Positions 1 through 8,510 of a DNA stretch of 34,262 nt are shown here, in pieces. The first letter of the stretch is position 1; every line of letters starts with the position of its first letter. The translations under genes were made by a program, and so were the position numbers. Where the stretch lies: positions 1-34,262 of the forward strand of contig JAERMM010000003.1 of the NCBI GenBank assembly GCA_016844585.1, read 5' to 3'. The notes beneath the pieces were generated by a model that saw only the letters and a program-made list of their open reading frames with translations, was not told the origin of the DNA and did no database searches. The stretch is from Chloroflexota bacterium (GTDB lineage Bacteria > Chloroflexota > UBA6077 > SHYK01).

Positions 1-2262
1 CCAACACCGCCTATGCCGTTCCCATCTGCAGCCGGTATTCGCATGCACGCATCGTATCCATCGATTGTTCGCGTGCAGAGCAGTTGGCCGGCGTTCGCGC
101 TATCCTGACCCGAGACCAGCTGCCCGAGTACGACCTCAACCTCGAACCAAGACCCGGCGACCAGCGATTCATTGTCACCGACAAGGTGCGTTTCGACGGT
201 GATCTCATCGGTATGGTGGCGGCCGACGATTTGCGCACAGCGCGCCGCGCCGCCGATCTGGTCGACGTCGAGTACGAGCCGCTGGCGCCCATCTTCTCGG
301 TTGAGGATGCGCGCTCGCCCGGCGCGCCGCTGCTCCACGAGGATCTTGGAACGAACTTTGTTCTCGCGGACACCCTGGAGTGGGGCGACGTCGAGCGTGG
401 ATTCGCGGAGTCGGACCACATCTTCGAAGAGGAGTACGTATCGCAGAACGTCTACCAGCACCCGATCGAGCCGGCGACCACCTACCTGGTGCAGTTTGAC
501 GACGATGGGCTGAACTTCTGGATACCTATGGCCGGTCCGTTCCATCTGGCCGCGGAGGCCGCTCGGCTCTTCCGCATCGACCCGAAGCAGGTACGCGTTC
601 GCGTGCCGTGGGTAGGGGGGAATTTCGGGGCAAAGGAAGGCGGGCCGGATGCGATGGTCGCGGCGGCCCTCGCGCGCAAGCTGGGCCGACCCATACGCGT
701 CACGGCCTCCTGGGATCAGAGCTTCAGATCTTCAGCTCGCCACGCAATGATCTACCGGGCGAAGATCGGGGCCCGGTCCGACGGCACGCTGCAGGCCCTC
801 GACGTCCAGATCCTGGTGGACGCGGGGGCCTACCTGACGCGTACCTGGTTTGCCACGCAGAACGCGGTGAGCTCAGCCTGGGGAGGTTATCGGATTCCTC
901 ACGTCAGGGTGCGCGGCGACGCCTTTTACACGAATAAAGTGCCCGCTGGGACGTTTCGAAACACCGGCAAGAACCAGACTACCTTCTCGATCGAGTGCGC
1001 CATGGACAATGTCGCGCGCCAGCTAGGCATTGAGCCTGTGGAGTTCCGCCAGAAGAACCTGCTCGTCGAGGGTGAGATCATGGCGCCGGAGCGCTGGATC
1101 CGGCATTTCAAGGAGGCGCCGTCTGAGAATGTGCCGCTGGACACGAACTTGATGGGCTTGATGCAGGCCGCCGCTAACGGCATTGGGTGGGACGGGCGCT
1201 CTTCATCAGGGCAGTCGGGAGGACAGCCGGCCCCGCGCAAGGGCATCAGGGCAGACGGGAGGACAGCCGGCCCCGCGCAAGGGCGTGGCGCGCGGCAGAG
1301 GGATGGCTGTTTCACTCCGTCGTGGCGCGTCCATCGGCGACGCAAGCGCGAGAGCCACGGTTTGCCAGGATGGCACGGTTACCATCAGCCACAACGCGCC
1401 GGACGTGGGCGAGGGCGCGCACACCATGATCAGTATCGTCGCCGCCCGAACGCTTGGCCTCAGCCGAGAGGCGGTTCGCGTCGAGGCGCCGGATACGTCC
1501 AATGAGCTGCATTTCACCGGGACCAGCTCACAGCGGACGACCGTCCAGATGGGAAACGCCGTGCGCGCGGCGTGCGAGAACCTCATCCAGGAGCTGGTGG
1601 AAGCCGCATCAGAAGTCAAGGGAGGCGATCCCTCAGGGTGGCAGGTGATGGGCGGAGAGCTGCGTTCGGGCGGGAACGGTTATTCGTTTGCAGAGATCGT
1701 GAGCGCATTGCCAGGTGGCGCGCAGTTGACCGCAACAGGCCAGTACACGCGAACGCGATCCGGTGACACGTCTTTCGGTGGCCACGACCACTGGGCGCCC
1801 AGCGCGGCCGCCGCCGAGGTGGAGGTGGACTGCGAGACCGGTGAGGTCCGCGTACTGCGGTACGCCATTGCAGCGGACGCTGGGAGAGCGCTTCACCGCA
1901 ACTCCGCCAAGGGACAAATCGAGGGAGGAGCGGTGATGGGCTTCGGGCTCGCCCTGTTTGAGGAGGTTGCTTACGACGAGGGCCAGCTCCTCAACGCCGA
2001 CGCGTTCCAGTATCGGCTGCCTCTCATGAGGGACATACCGAACATTCTTTCCAGCTCGATGGTGGAAAACGGCGATGGGCCAGGCCCGTTTGGGGCCAAG
2101 GGCCTCGCTCAGGTCGGGATCCCCGGCCCGGCTCCGGCCATCGGCAATGCCATCTACGACGCTATCGGCGTGCGGTTGAGGTCCACTCCCTTTACCCCCG
2201 AGAAAGTGCTTCGGGCCCTGCGCGGAGGCGACCGTCGCGTGGAACCAACAGCGGCTGGGTAA
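1..2262 (+). pseudogene. Xanthine dehydrogenase/CoxL-type molybdopterin-binding subunit, frameshifted, 5' end outside window
   Basis: Large subunit of the xanthine dehydrogenase/aldehyde oxidase family, which hydroxylates substrates at a Mo-pterin centre. The reading frame is already open at base 3 (YSHARIVSIDCSRAEQLAGV matches the usual N-terminal region), so the start lies upstream of the window. Family signatures are GGNFGAKEGG near 620-650 and GPGPFGAKG near 2080-2103. The frame is lost at about 1204-1283, where a 40-bp segment is tandemly duplicated. Removing one copy joins the upstream frame exactly to the frame that continues to the stop at 2260-2262. At 2110-2112 the codon is CAG (Gln), where the family normally has the catalytic Glu (GAKGxxE). 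The 3' end overlaps the convergent Rieske gene by 71 bp. Family assignment is sure. Whether the duplication is real or an assembly error is open, but the Gln substitution independently suggests loss of function. Confidence 0.85.
1204..1283. repeat. 40-bp tandem duplication (two copies) inside the Mo-hydroxylase gene
   Basis: Copy 1 is 1204-1243 and copy 2 is 1244-1283. They differ at one base (T at 1215, A at 1255). A 40-bp unit is 13 codons plus one base, so the extra copy by itself causes the frameshift. The unit encodes a Gly/Pro/Arg-rich linker segment rather than the enzyme core. Confidence 0.95.
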
Positions 2263-3412
2263 CGGTCCACTGCTTCATCGACCGGCCCTCAGCCAGGGCT
2301 CGGAGCTCGCCAACCCAGATCTTGCGGAGCAGGATGATGCCTACGTCCGAGCTGCCGAGATGTTCGTGTTCTCGATCCGCTATGACGCCCTGCCCGGTGA
2401 GGACCGTGAAGTCCTGCACGCTGCTGGTGTCCCATTTGCGGATCTTGTGGATGTCGTTGCTCCGGATCTTGCCGGCGAGTACATCGCGAGCCACATCCTC
2501 CATCGGGATGCTTTCCTGCTCGGCTTCGACCTGGCGCCGCCAGTCGAGGTACTTTCCCACCGCCTCGCCGGTCACGTTCACGCGTTGGGCGCCGAGAACG
2601 AGATGACTGCTATCGTCCACCGGAATACGCCACATGAACTTATGCCGGGTTCGCTCGGCCTCGATATGAGGCGCTGGGCTGCTGCCCGGGAAGTAGCTCA
2701 TGTTTGGCATGTAGAAGCGAATGCCCTTGGCCTCATAGCCGTAGTCGGTCTCGTGGCCGTCGATCTCGAGTGGGATCGGGGTCCCATGGTGATGGTGGAC
2801 GAAGGGGACGTGGACCGAGTCCGGCGCGTTCTCGATCCGGTTGAAGTAGTTGATCGGCCAGTCTTCGTGCCAATTCTCGATCAGACAGTCGTGCTCGAGC
2901 TCGGGGATACGGGGAACTGGCGGCGGCTCGCCCTCTCCAAGATAGGCAAAGATAAGACCGATGTATTCACGAATCGGGTAGCTCTCGACGCGGATCTTTT
3001 GACAAAACGGCTCCCGCTCACCGGGCTGTTCGATGCACTGGCCGGAGGCATCGTATTTCCAGCCGTGGTAGTAGCAGCGGAGGCTGTCACCCTCGACCCA
3101 GCCGGCCGAGAGCTGCGTGCCGCGATGAGCACAGCGGAAGGCCAGGAGATGGGCGTGGGGCTCGCTTTCGGCTGAGGCGGACTCCTCGCTCCGATAGAGA
3201 GTGAAGTCTTCGCTCATGACACGTATTGGCTTGGTTCGCCCGGGCCCGAGATCCTCTGATCGGCAGACCGGCTGCCAGAACATTCGAAGGTAGCGCCCGG
3301 CGAGGGTACCCGGGCCGGTATGGACGAAGTCCGTCCAGTCGTCTTTGGTGTACCGCCTCGTGGACCCATTGGCCTGGCGCACGCTGGATCTGGCTACGCT
3401 CGCTGCCATCAT
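2192..3412 (-). CDS. Rieske [2Fe-2S] aromatic-ring oxygenase, catalytic subunit (phthalate-dioxygenase type)
   Basis: 406 residues. The N-terminal Rieske domain has cluster ligands C94-x-H96 and C113-x2-H116. The C-terminal catalytic domain has the mononuclear-iron motif D198-S-V-H201-x4-H206, and the late Asp of the facial triad is probably in GSSDVGIILL. Such proteins hydroxylate or demethylate aromatic rings with electrons from a separate reductase, and no reductase is visible here. The ATG at 3412 is only 3 nt after AGGAGG. The ATG at 3409 has better spacing (6 nt) and may be the real start. It is the last gene of a minus-strand run after the aldolase and bicupin genes, 68 bp downstream of the bicupin. 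Its 3' end overlaps the end of the Mo-hydroxylase pseudogene. Substrate unknown. Confidence 0.9.
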   Translation of the reverse strand: MMAASVARSSVRQANGSTRRYTKDDWTDFVHTGPGTLAGRYLRMFWQPVCRSEDLGPGRTKPIRVMSEDFTLYRSEESASAESEPHAHLLAFRCAHRGTQLSAGWVEGDSLRCYYHGWKYDASGQCIEQPGEREPFCQKIRVESYPIREYIGLIFAYLGEGEPPPVPRIPELEHDCLIENWHEDWPINYFNRIENAPDSVHVPFVHHHHGTPIPLEIDGHETDYGYEAKGIRFYMPNMSYFPGSSPAPHIEAERTRHKFMWRIPVDDSSHLVLGAQRVNVTGEAVGKYLDWRRQVEAEQESIPMEDVARDVLAGKIRSNDIHKIRKWDTSSVQDFTVLTGQGVIADREHEHLGSSDVGIILLRKIWVGELRALAEGRSMKQWTVTQPLLVPRDGRLRAGPEALSRG

Positions 3413-3480
3413 TCCCCTCCTATCGATCGACGAATTGCCACTGAAGCTCTAACCGCTCGACCCGGGGCCGACGGCATATA

Positions 3481-4659
3481 TCAAGCCCAGCGGGACCTGG
3501 GCGCCGCCCCTTTGAGGTACGTCGATTCCGGCATGGTGAACTCGACCCCTTTGGCTCGGAGCGCTTCCTGATAGCGTTTTCGGATCTCCGGATCCTCGTC
3601 GGAATAGCTGATCAGCGTGCCGCCCTCGTTCATGTCCACCATGCTGAAGTGGCCTTCTTGCGCATCGGAGGCCATACGAAGCGAGAGCGGGTCGAAGTCC
3701 GGCCCTCCTCCACCGTGGAAGGCAAGGTGCCTGGCCGGCTCGGGGCCAGTATTGAAATGCTGGTGATACCAGTCGCTGGGCGGCGTGTAAACACTGCCAC
3801 GTCCCCAGGGCACTTGCACTACTTCGTCCCCGCGACCGATCTCGTACGGCCGCGACCCCAGCTCCTTCGGCCATAGCAACACGTACCCCTCGGATCGAAG
3901 CCCGAGGAGCAGCGCGCCAGCGTGATGATAGTGGCCCATGCGGTAGCGTCCGACCGGCCACTGCGCGATCCGCCCCGCCCAGTTGTTGCCGGACATCTCG
4001 AACATCGCACCGAGGACGCCGCTCCCGTGGCGCTCGTCCCCCTCATCGAGGTCCTCCTCGAACACGCTGGGGACAAAGTTCGTCACCCAGTGGCGTCCGT
4101 CGGTAACAGAATGCTTCGTAGGGACGAAATACGACTGACGGCCATCATAACGATCACGGAATGTGTATGGACAATTGAAGATGAAGTCCAGGTTGTGAAA
4201 CCCGTTGATCATCCTCGGCGCGTCCGACGTGGCCAGGAAACGCACTGGCTCGCTGCCGTGGTTGTACAGACGGTGCCAGGTATTGAGAGGGGGGGAGAAG
4301 ATGCTGCCGCGGCCCCACTCGAAGACGTGCTTCGTCGTGTCGCCCTCTTGCCAGATCTCTGTCGCCCCGTGGCCCTCCAGGATCATGACGAACTTCTCGA
4401 AGAGGTGCTTCAGTGGCTCCGTTGAGCCTCCGGGGGCGATCTCTGCCACGTAGACCTCGCGGAGGCCCTCCATGAAGGGGTATAGGTTGATGAACAGCGC
4501 CTTGCCGCCGAGTCGCGGCCACGGTGCGAGGTCGACGCGCCAGACATCGTCTACCCCGAAACCCTCTACGGTCGCTACCCCTTCATCTCTCAGCCATTCG
4601 CCATAGGGCGTCTTCGCAAATGTTTTTTTGATCGAGCGCACGTAGCCATCTAGCAGCAC
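3481..4659 (-). CDS. Bicupin protein, possible gentisate-type ring-cleaving dioxygenase
   Basis: 392 residues with two cupin barrels. The first spans roughly residues 70-145 (H85 and E88, then TWHR near 127-130, after a GRGSIFSPP strand). The second spans roughly 235-315 (GHYHHAGA, then GRGSVYTPP and DWYHQH). The repeated GRGS(I/V)(F/Y)(S/T)PP strand in both halves shows an internal duplication. Bicupins in aromatic clusters are often Fe(II) ring-cleavage dioxygenases, which fits between an aldolase and a Rieske oxygenase, but a non-catalytic or isomerase role is possible. It starts at GTG (4659), with GAGGGG about 10 nt upstream, 18 bp after the aldolase stop, so cotranscription is likely. 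Fold certain, function inferred. Confidence 0.82.
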   Translation of the reverse strand: MLLDGYVRSIKKTFAKTPYGEWLRDEGVATVEGFGVDDVWRVDLAPWPRLGGKALFINLYPFMEGLREVYVAEIAPGGSTEPLKHLFEKFVMILEGHGATEIWQEGDTTKHVFEWGRGSIFSPPLNTWHRLYNHGSEPVRFLATSDAPRMINGFHNLDFIFNCPYTFRDRYDGRQSYFVPTKHSVTDGRHWVTNFVPSVFEEDLDEGDERHGSGVLGAMFEMSGNNWAGRIAQWPVGRYRMGHYHHAGALLLGLRSEGYVLLWPKELGSRPYEIGRGDEVVQVPWGRGSVYTPPSDWYHQHFNTGPEPARHLAFHGGGGPDFDPLSLRMASDAQEGHFSMVDMNEGGTLISYSDEDPEIRKRYQEALRAKGVEFTMPESTYLKGAAPRSRWA

Positions 4660-4677
4660 GCTGCCTGCCCCTCGACG

Positions 4678-5628
4678 TCAAACGGCACCTACGGGCTCCA
4701 TCTGCGGCCGATACCTGGCACACAGCTCCTGCCACTGGGTGGCCTTCCGCCTGGCCGCCTCTTCGACGCCAGGCGGGTCCACGAGGAACGGTGGTCGGTT
4801 TGGACCGGGATCACAATAGCCGGCGTATTTCATAGCGAGTTTCATGCCACCACCCTCGACGGGCGGTCCACCGCTTCCGCCGGGGATCTGCGCGGCCAAC
4901 TCCCTCGCAGTCTCGACGTCTCCCTCCTGGACCGCGCGCCAGAGCCGCAGCAACGGCCAGGGGCCCATCCATGCGTCGATCGACCAGCAGCCAGCGGCGC
5001 CCAATTGCCCGTATGGATAGATCTGCGATTGAGCTACAAAGACCCTCATCTTCCCACGGACCACGTCCATCAGCTTCATGAACTCCTGCGTCGTGCGGTG
5101 GCTGTCCTTCATGCCGATGATGTTGGGGCTCTGGGTAATCTTGCGGAAGGCGCTCACGGGGATGTGGACTCGATGGTTCAGTGGGTTGTGGTAGATCATG
5201 ATGGACAGGTCCGGGAACGCCTCGGCGATGCCGTTGTAGAAGCGAATGACGTTGTCGACACTCAGCGAGAAATAGTAGGGAACGCCAACCAGGACCCCCT
5301 CCCCGCCGGCATCGCGGACGATCCGCATCTTCTGGATCGTCTCACGCGTATGAACAGAGGTGCAACCGAGGAATAGGGGCACCCGCTGGTTCACCGCCTC
5401 GATCGCCGCGCGGGCGAGCGTCTCGAACTCGTTCAGCAACAGCGTGTGGCACTCGCCGGACGTCGCCGTCGTGCACATGACGTGAATGCCATCCTGGATG
5501 ATGCGGTTGACACCGGCCCGAAGGTGATCCACGTGGATGGTCGATGTGGAGAGAATGTCGCCTGCGTTCTCGGTCGCGAACGCCGGCATCATCACGTTCA
5601 CGCCGTGCAGGTCCTCAGTCGTATACAT
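4678..5628 (-). CDS. DapA-superfamily aldolase/hydratase-aldolase (class I, Schiff base)
   Basis: 316 residues, a TIM-barrel of the dihydrodipicolinate synthase/N-acetylneuraminate lyase superfamily. The Schiff-base lysine is in IIGMKDSH and the preceding tyrosine motif is IMIYHNPLNH. The segment TTATSGECHTL resembles the (G)T-x-GE-C-x-TL region of trans-o-hydroxybenzylidenepyruvate hydratase-aldolases. Together with the neighbouring ring oxygenase and bicupin this argues for cleavage of a pyruvate side chain from an aromatic intermediate rather than lysine biosynthesis. ATG at 5628 follows a strong GAGGAGGAG. It is the first gene of a probable three-gene operon (aldolase, bicupin, Rieske). 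Superfamily membership is firm, the exact reaction is inference. Confidence 0.85.
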   Translation of the reverse strand: MYTTEDLHGVNVMMPAFATENAGDILSTSTIHVDHLRAGVNRIIQDGIHVMCTTATSGECHTLLLNEFETLARAAIEAVNQRVPLFLGCTSVHTRETIQKMRIVRDAGGEGVLVGVPYYFSLSVDNVIRFYNGIAEAFPDLSIMIYHNPLNHRVHIPVSAFRKITQSPNIIGMKDSHRTTQEFMKLMDVVRGKMRVFVAQSQIYPYGQLGAAGCWSIDAWMGPWPLLRLWRAVQEGDVETARELAAQIPGGSGGPPVEGGGMKLAMKYAGYCDPGPNRPPFLVDPPGVEEAARRKATQWQELCARYRPQMEPVGAV

Positions 5629-6223
5629 TTTTTAGAGCTCCTCCTCTGAGTACAGCTCCAGTGCGGCCAGCGTCGGCCAGTCGGTAACGGAAAACAGGAT
5701 CACTTCTCATGAATATGGCCATTCGCAGGGACCATTGTCCCTCTCCCATCGCAGTGGGAGAGGTTAGGTGAGGGCGACCCACAACGACCCCGCCTCCGCG
5801 CTTCCTCCCCGTTCGTCGTTGGGGCCACTGTAATCGGCGTGGATCACGCCGTCAACTGGCTAGCATGGCCCGTGTTGGCGCCGCCACCTTACGATGCCAG
5901 CGCGCGTTCGTCGGATGCCCGCTTGGCCGCGCGCTACAATGGCTGCCAGCTATCTCGAGGAGGATAGCTCGGCGGCCAGCTGCTAACCGCGACCGGGGGC
6001 CAGAGTTTAGCCGGAGCGAAAAGATCAACGCGTGCGTCGTGTGCTTGAACATCAGCTGCGCCTCTCGCGGTTCGCCCGCGCTTTACGAAGGGCTCAAAGA
6101 TCGCTTCGCCGCCGCCGTCAGCGCTGCTGCCTGCTGAGGAGGACATCGAGTGCGCTCTCATTGCCAGCCCCCGCGATCGGCCCCGACGGCGGCGGGTGCT
6201 TTAGGCCCTGCGCGGATGCAACC
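5629..6223. other. Divergent intergenic region with dispersed repeat and palindrome
   Basis: About 595 bp between the divergent aldolase and second Rieske genes. It holds a dispersed hairpin repeat at 5739-5775 and a small palindrome GGCGTG-GAT-CACGCC at 5836-5850 that could be an operator. A stretch at 6121-6165 translates as LLPAEEDIECAL, similar to the start of the nearby cyclodeaminase genes, and is possibly a fossil. No convincing intact gene is seen. The plus-strand frame upstream of 6224 is arginine-rich and looks non-coding. Confidence 0.6.
5739..5775 (+). repeat. Dispersed hairpin repeat, copy 1
   Basis: CTCTCCCA (5741-5748) pairs with TGGGAGAG (5755-5762), followed by a GGTTAGGTGAGGGC tail. 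A near-identical element in the same orientation is at 19999-20034. GTGGGAGAGG..GGTGAGGG elements of this sort are widespread intergenic repeats in many bacterial genomes. Confidence 0.8.
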
Positions 6224-7474
6224 GTGCTGACACGTGAGGAGAACGAGCGCCTGACGATCGTCGGACCACACACCCCAGGTGGCGAGCTGCTTCGCCGCTA
6301 CTGGCAACCAGCAGCCCTGTCGGAGGAGCTCCCGCCCGGTGGAGCGCCACTCCCGGTGCGCCTCTTGTGCGAAGACCTCGTGCTCTTCCGTGACGAGCAT
6401 GGCCAGCCAGGCCTGCTCGGCATCCACTGCGCCCACCGCGGCGCTGATCTGAGCTATGGCCGCGTCGAGGATGCCGGCCTCCGCTGCATCTACCATGGCT
6501 GGCTCTACGATATTCACGGGCGATGCCTGGAGCAGCCCGGCGAGCCAGCAGGAAGTACCTTCCACGAGCGGGTGCGCCACCTCGCTTACCCATGTCAGGA
6601 GGTGGGCGGCCTGATTCTCGCCTACCTCGGACCAGGCACACCTCCGCTCGTGCCAGCCTACGAGTTCCTGCAGGCGCCTGTTGAGCGGCGGTTCAACACC
6701 AAGATCTACCAGGAGTGCAGCTACCTTCAGGCGAACGAGGGTAACACGGACTCGGTGCACGTTCCGTTTCTGCATCGCGTGGCTGGCCGCTGGGGTCCGT
6801 CTCCATCCTCGGCCACCAGGCGGATTGAAATGGTGATGGAGCCTGAGGAAACCGAGTTCGGCGTTCGTGTTCTTCGGATGGAGCCGCGCACCGACGACAC
6901 CGTGCAGACCAACATCGGCAATTTCATCATGCCCAACCTGAGCGCCATCCCCGCCGGACGAAGAGACGGCTACGAGGCCGTCTGGCACGTGCCGATCGAT
7001 GATGAGAGCCACTGGAAGTACGCTGTCCAGTTCAACCGCTCGCAGCCCATGGATCGGGAGCGTGAGGGCGACCACCGGGCCGAGATGACCGCGGACTACC
7101 GGCTGCTGCGAAACCGCGCGAACCGCTATCTGCAGGACCGTGAGGAGATGAAAGGGCAAGCCTTCGCAGGTTTGGGAAATTGCTTCCAGACGCAGGACGC
7201 CTGCGCGACAGAGGGCCAGGGCGCGATCCAGGACCGAACCCAGGAGCACCTGGGTTCTACCGACCGTGCCATACTCCTCATCCGGACGATGCTCCTGCGT
7301 GCCATCGGCGACGTGCAGGCAGGGCGCGAAGCGCCTCACGTGGTGCGCGACCCCGCGGCGAACCACTTTCCGAATCTGCTGGTTTGGACGGAACGGGTCC
7401 CGGCGTCAACGGACTGGCGCGCCCACCTGCGCGCGAAGATCGCAGCTTGCGAGGCGCAAGTCGATCCGGGATAG
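6224..7474 (+). CDS. Rieske [2Fe-2S] aromatic-ring oxygenase, second copy
   Basis: 416 residues from the GTG at 6224 (MLTREENERL, the usual beginning of this family). The frame stays open back to 6032 but that part is arginine-rich and unlike the family. No good ribosome-binding site precedes 6224, so the start is moderately sure. Rieske ligands are C69-x-H71 and C88-x2-H91. The mononuclear iron site is D176-S-V-H179-x4-H184, with a late Asp in GSTDRAILLI. It shares architecture with the Rieske protein at 2192-3412 (YWQP, DSVHVPF, EHLGS) but is clearly diverged, so the two probably act on different substrates or steps. It lies 45 bp upstream of a cyclodeaminase-like gene on the same strand, a likely operon. 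Confidence 0.88.
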   Translation: MLTREENERLTIVGPHTPGGELLRRYWQPAALSEELPPGGAPLPVRLLCEDLVLFRDEHGQPGLLGIHCAHRGADLSYGRVEDAGLRCIYHGWLYDIHGRCLEQPGEPAGSTFHERVRHLAYPCQEVGGLILAYLGPGTPPLVPAYEFLQAPVERRFNTKIYQECSYLQANEGNTDSVHVPFLHRVAGRWGPSPSSATRRIEMVMEPEETEFGVRVLRMEPRTDDTVQTNIGNFIMPNLSAIPAGRRDGYEAVWHVPIDDESHWKYAVQFNRSQPMDREREGDHRAEMTADYRLLRNRANRYLQDREEMKGQAFAGLGNCFQTQDACATEGQGAIQDRTQEHLGSTDRAILLIRTMLLRAIGDVQAGREAPHVVRDPAANHFPNLLVWTERVPASTDWRAHLRAKIAACEAQVDPG

Positions 7475-7519
7475 CACCCTGCTGAAAACGCGCCGCGGGC
7501 GCCGTCTTAGGAGGACCGT

Positions 7520-8503
7520 TTGCTTTTGCTTTCAGAAGAAGACATCGAGCGCGTGCTCCCGCTGCCAGAGTGCATGCTGGAGGCAGTCGACGCCATCGAG
7601 GAGGCCGAGCGAGCACACGCCGAAGGGCGGACGACCGTGCATCGACGCATCTGGCTCCAGCACGATCGGGATCAGAACGTCATCGTGCTTCCAGCGATCG
7701 TGGATGGAATCGGCGCCGCGGTGCGCACCTATTCGCACGGTCGGTTCCGTCCGGGACTGGGCGCGCTTCCAAAGCCGCGTCGACTCCACGGCATCGTGGC
7801 CCTGTACGACGACGAGCTGGGCATGATTGCCGTCATCGAAGATGGACGGCACCTCAACCGGGTGCGTACCGGAGCGCCGACCGGCGTCGCGGCGAGGCAT
7901 CTGGCGAATCCCGACGCCAGCGAGATGGCGATCATCGGCACCGGGAAGCTGTCGGCCGGGCAGGTCGCCGCGGTGTGCGCAGTGCGCCCCATTGAGCGGA
8001 TTCGGGTCTACAGTCGGACGCCCGAGCACGTTGCCGAGTTCGTCCGGGAGCTACAGGAGATGCTCGGCATCGAGGTCGTGGGGTGCGGAAGCGGCGAGGA
8101 GGCCGTGCGCGACGCGGCCGTGGTCATCACGATCACCAACGCCCGTCGCCCGATCCTGGAGCGAAGCTGGTTGGCGTCTGGTGCGACGGTGTTGTCGATC
8201 GCGTCCAACGAGGTGGCGGAAGACACGATCGTCGACTCGCGGATGGTCACCACGTCCATCGACCGCTTGCTCAGCGATGAAGAAGGCCGTGAGCCGATCA
8301 TGACCATGGTGCACGAGGGTCGATTCGGACCGGACGATCTCGTGGAGCTGAATGCGGTCGTGACGGGCCGTGCCATAGGCCGCCAGAGCCCTGACGAGCT
8401 GGTCACCTTCATATCGACGGGATCAGCTCAGTGGGACGTGGCGGTGCCAGCCATGGCCTACCGAAGAGCCCGCGCCCAGGGACTCGGAGTCGAGTGGCCC
8501 TGA
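7520..8503 (+). CDS. Ornithine cyclodeaminase/mu-crystallin family protein (paralog 1)
   Basis: 327 residues. Family members are NAD(P)-dependent: some deaminate ornithine to proline, others are alanine or opine dehydrogenases or ketimine reductases. The active-site segment RTGAPTG is at 116-122 and the Rossmann glycine motif IIGTGKLSAGQ at about 138-148. The start is TTG at 7520, 5 nt after TAGGAGGA. It is strikingly similar to the gene at 23130-24122: both begin MLLL-(S/T)-(E/D)-(E/D) and end EWP, and share VRTxAPTG and CAVRPI-R-(I/V)RVYSRTPE. It follows the second Rieske gene and ends 7 bp from the convergent paralog 2. A catabolic ketimine or imino-acid reductase role fits the neighbourhood better than arginine metabolism (inference). 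Confidence 0.88.
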   Translation: MLLLSEEDIERVLPLPECMLEAVDAIEEAERAHAEGRTTVHRRIWLQHDRDQNVIVLPAIVDGIGAAVRTYSHGRFRPGLGALPKPRRLHGIVALYDDELGMIAVIEDGRHLNRVRTGAPTGVAARHLANPDASEMAIIGTGKLSAGQVAAVCAVRPIERIRVYSRTPEHVAEFVRELQEMLGIEVVGCGSGEEAVRDAAVVITITNARRPILERSWLASGATVLSIASNEVAEDTIVDSRMVTTSIDRLLSDEEGREPIMTMVHEGRFGPDDLVELNAVVTGRAIGRQSPDELVTFISTGSAQWDVAVPAMAYRRARAQGLGVEWP

Positions 8504-8510
8504 GCGCTTC

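Noticed and set aside
2360-3175. Long plus-strand open frame (271 codons) opposite the Rieske gene
   Set aside because: It is the antisense shadow of a clearly conserved Rieske oxygenase and shows no family motif.
6150-6230. Short plus-strand frame starting at GTG 6150 after a good AGGAGG
   Set aside because: Only 26 codons ending at TGA 6230, with no recognisable sequence. It might couple translation to the Rieske start, but nothing supports a product.
6158-7366. 402-codon minus-strand open frame opposite the second Rieske gene
   Set aside because: It mirrors the codon bias of the real gene. The protein has no recognisable domain, while the plus strand has complete Rieske motifs.
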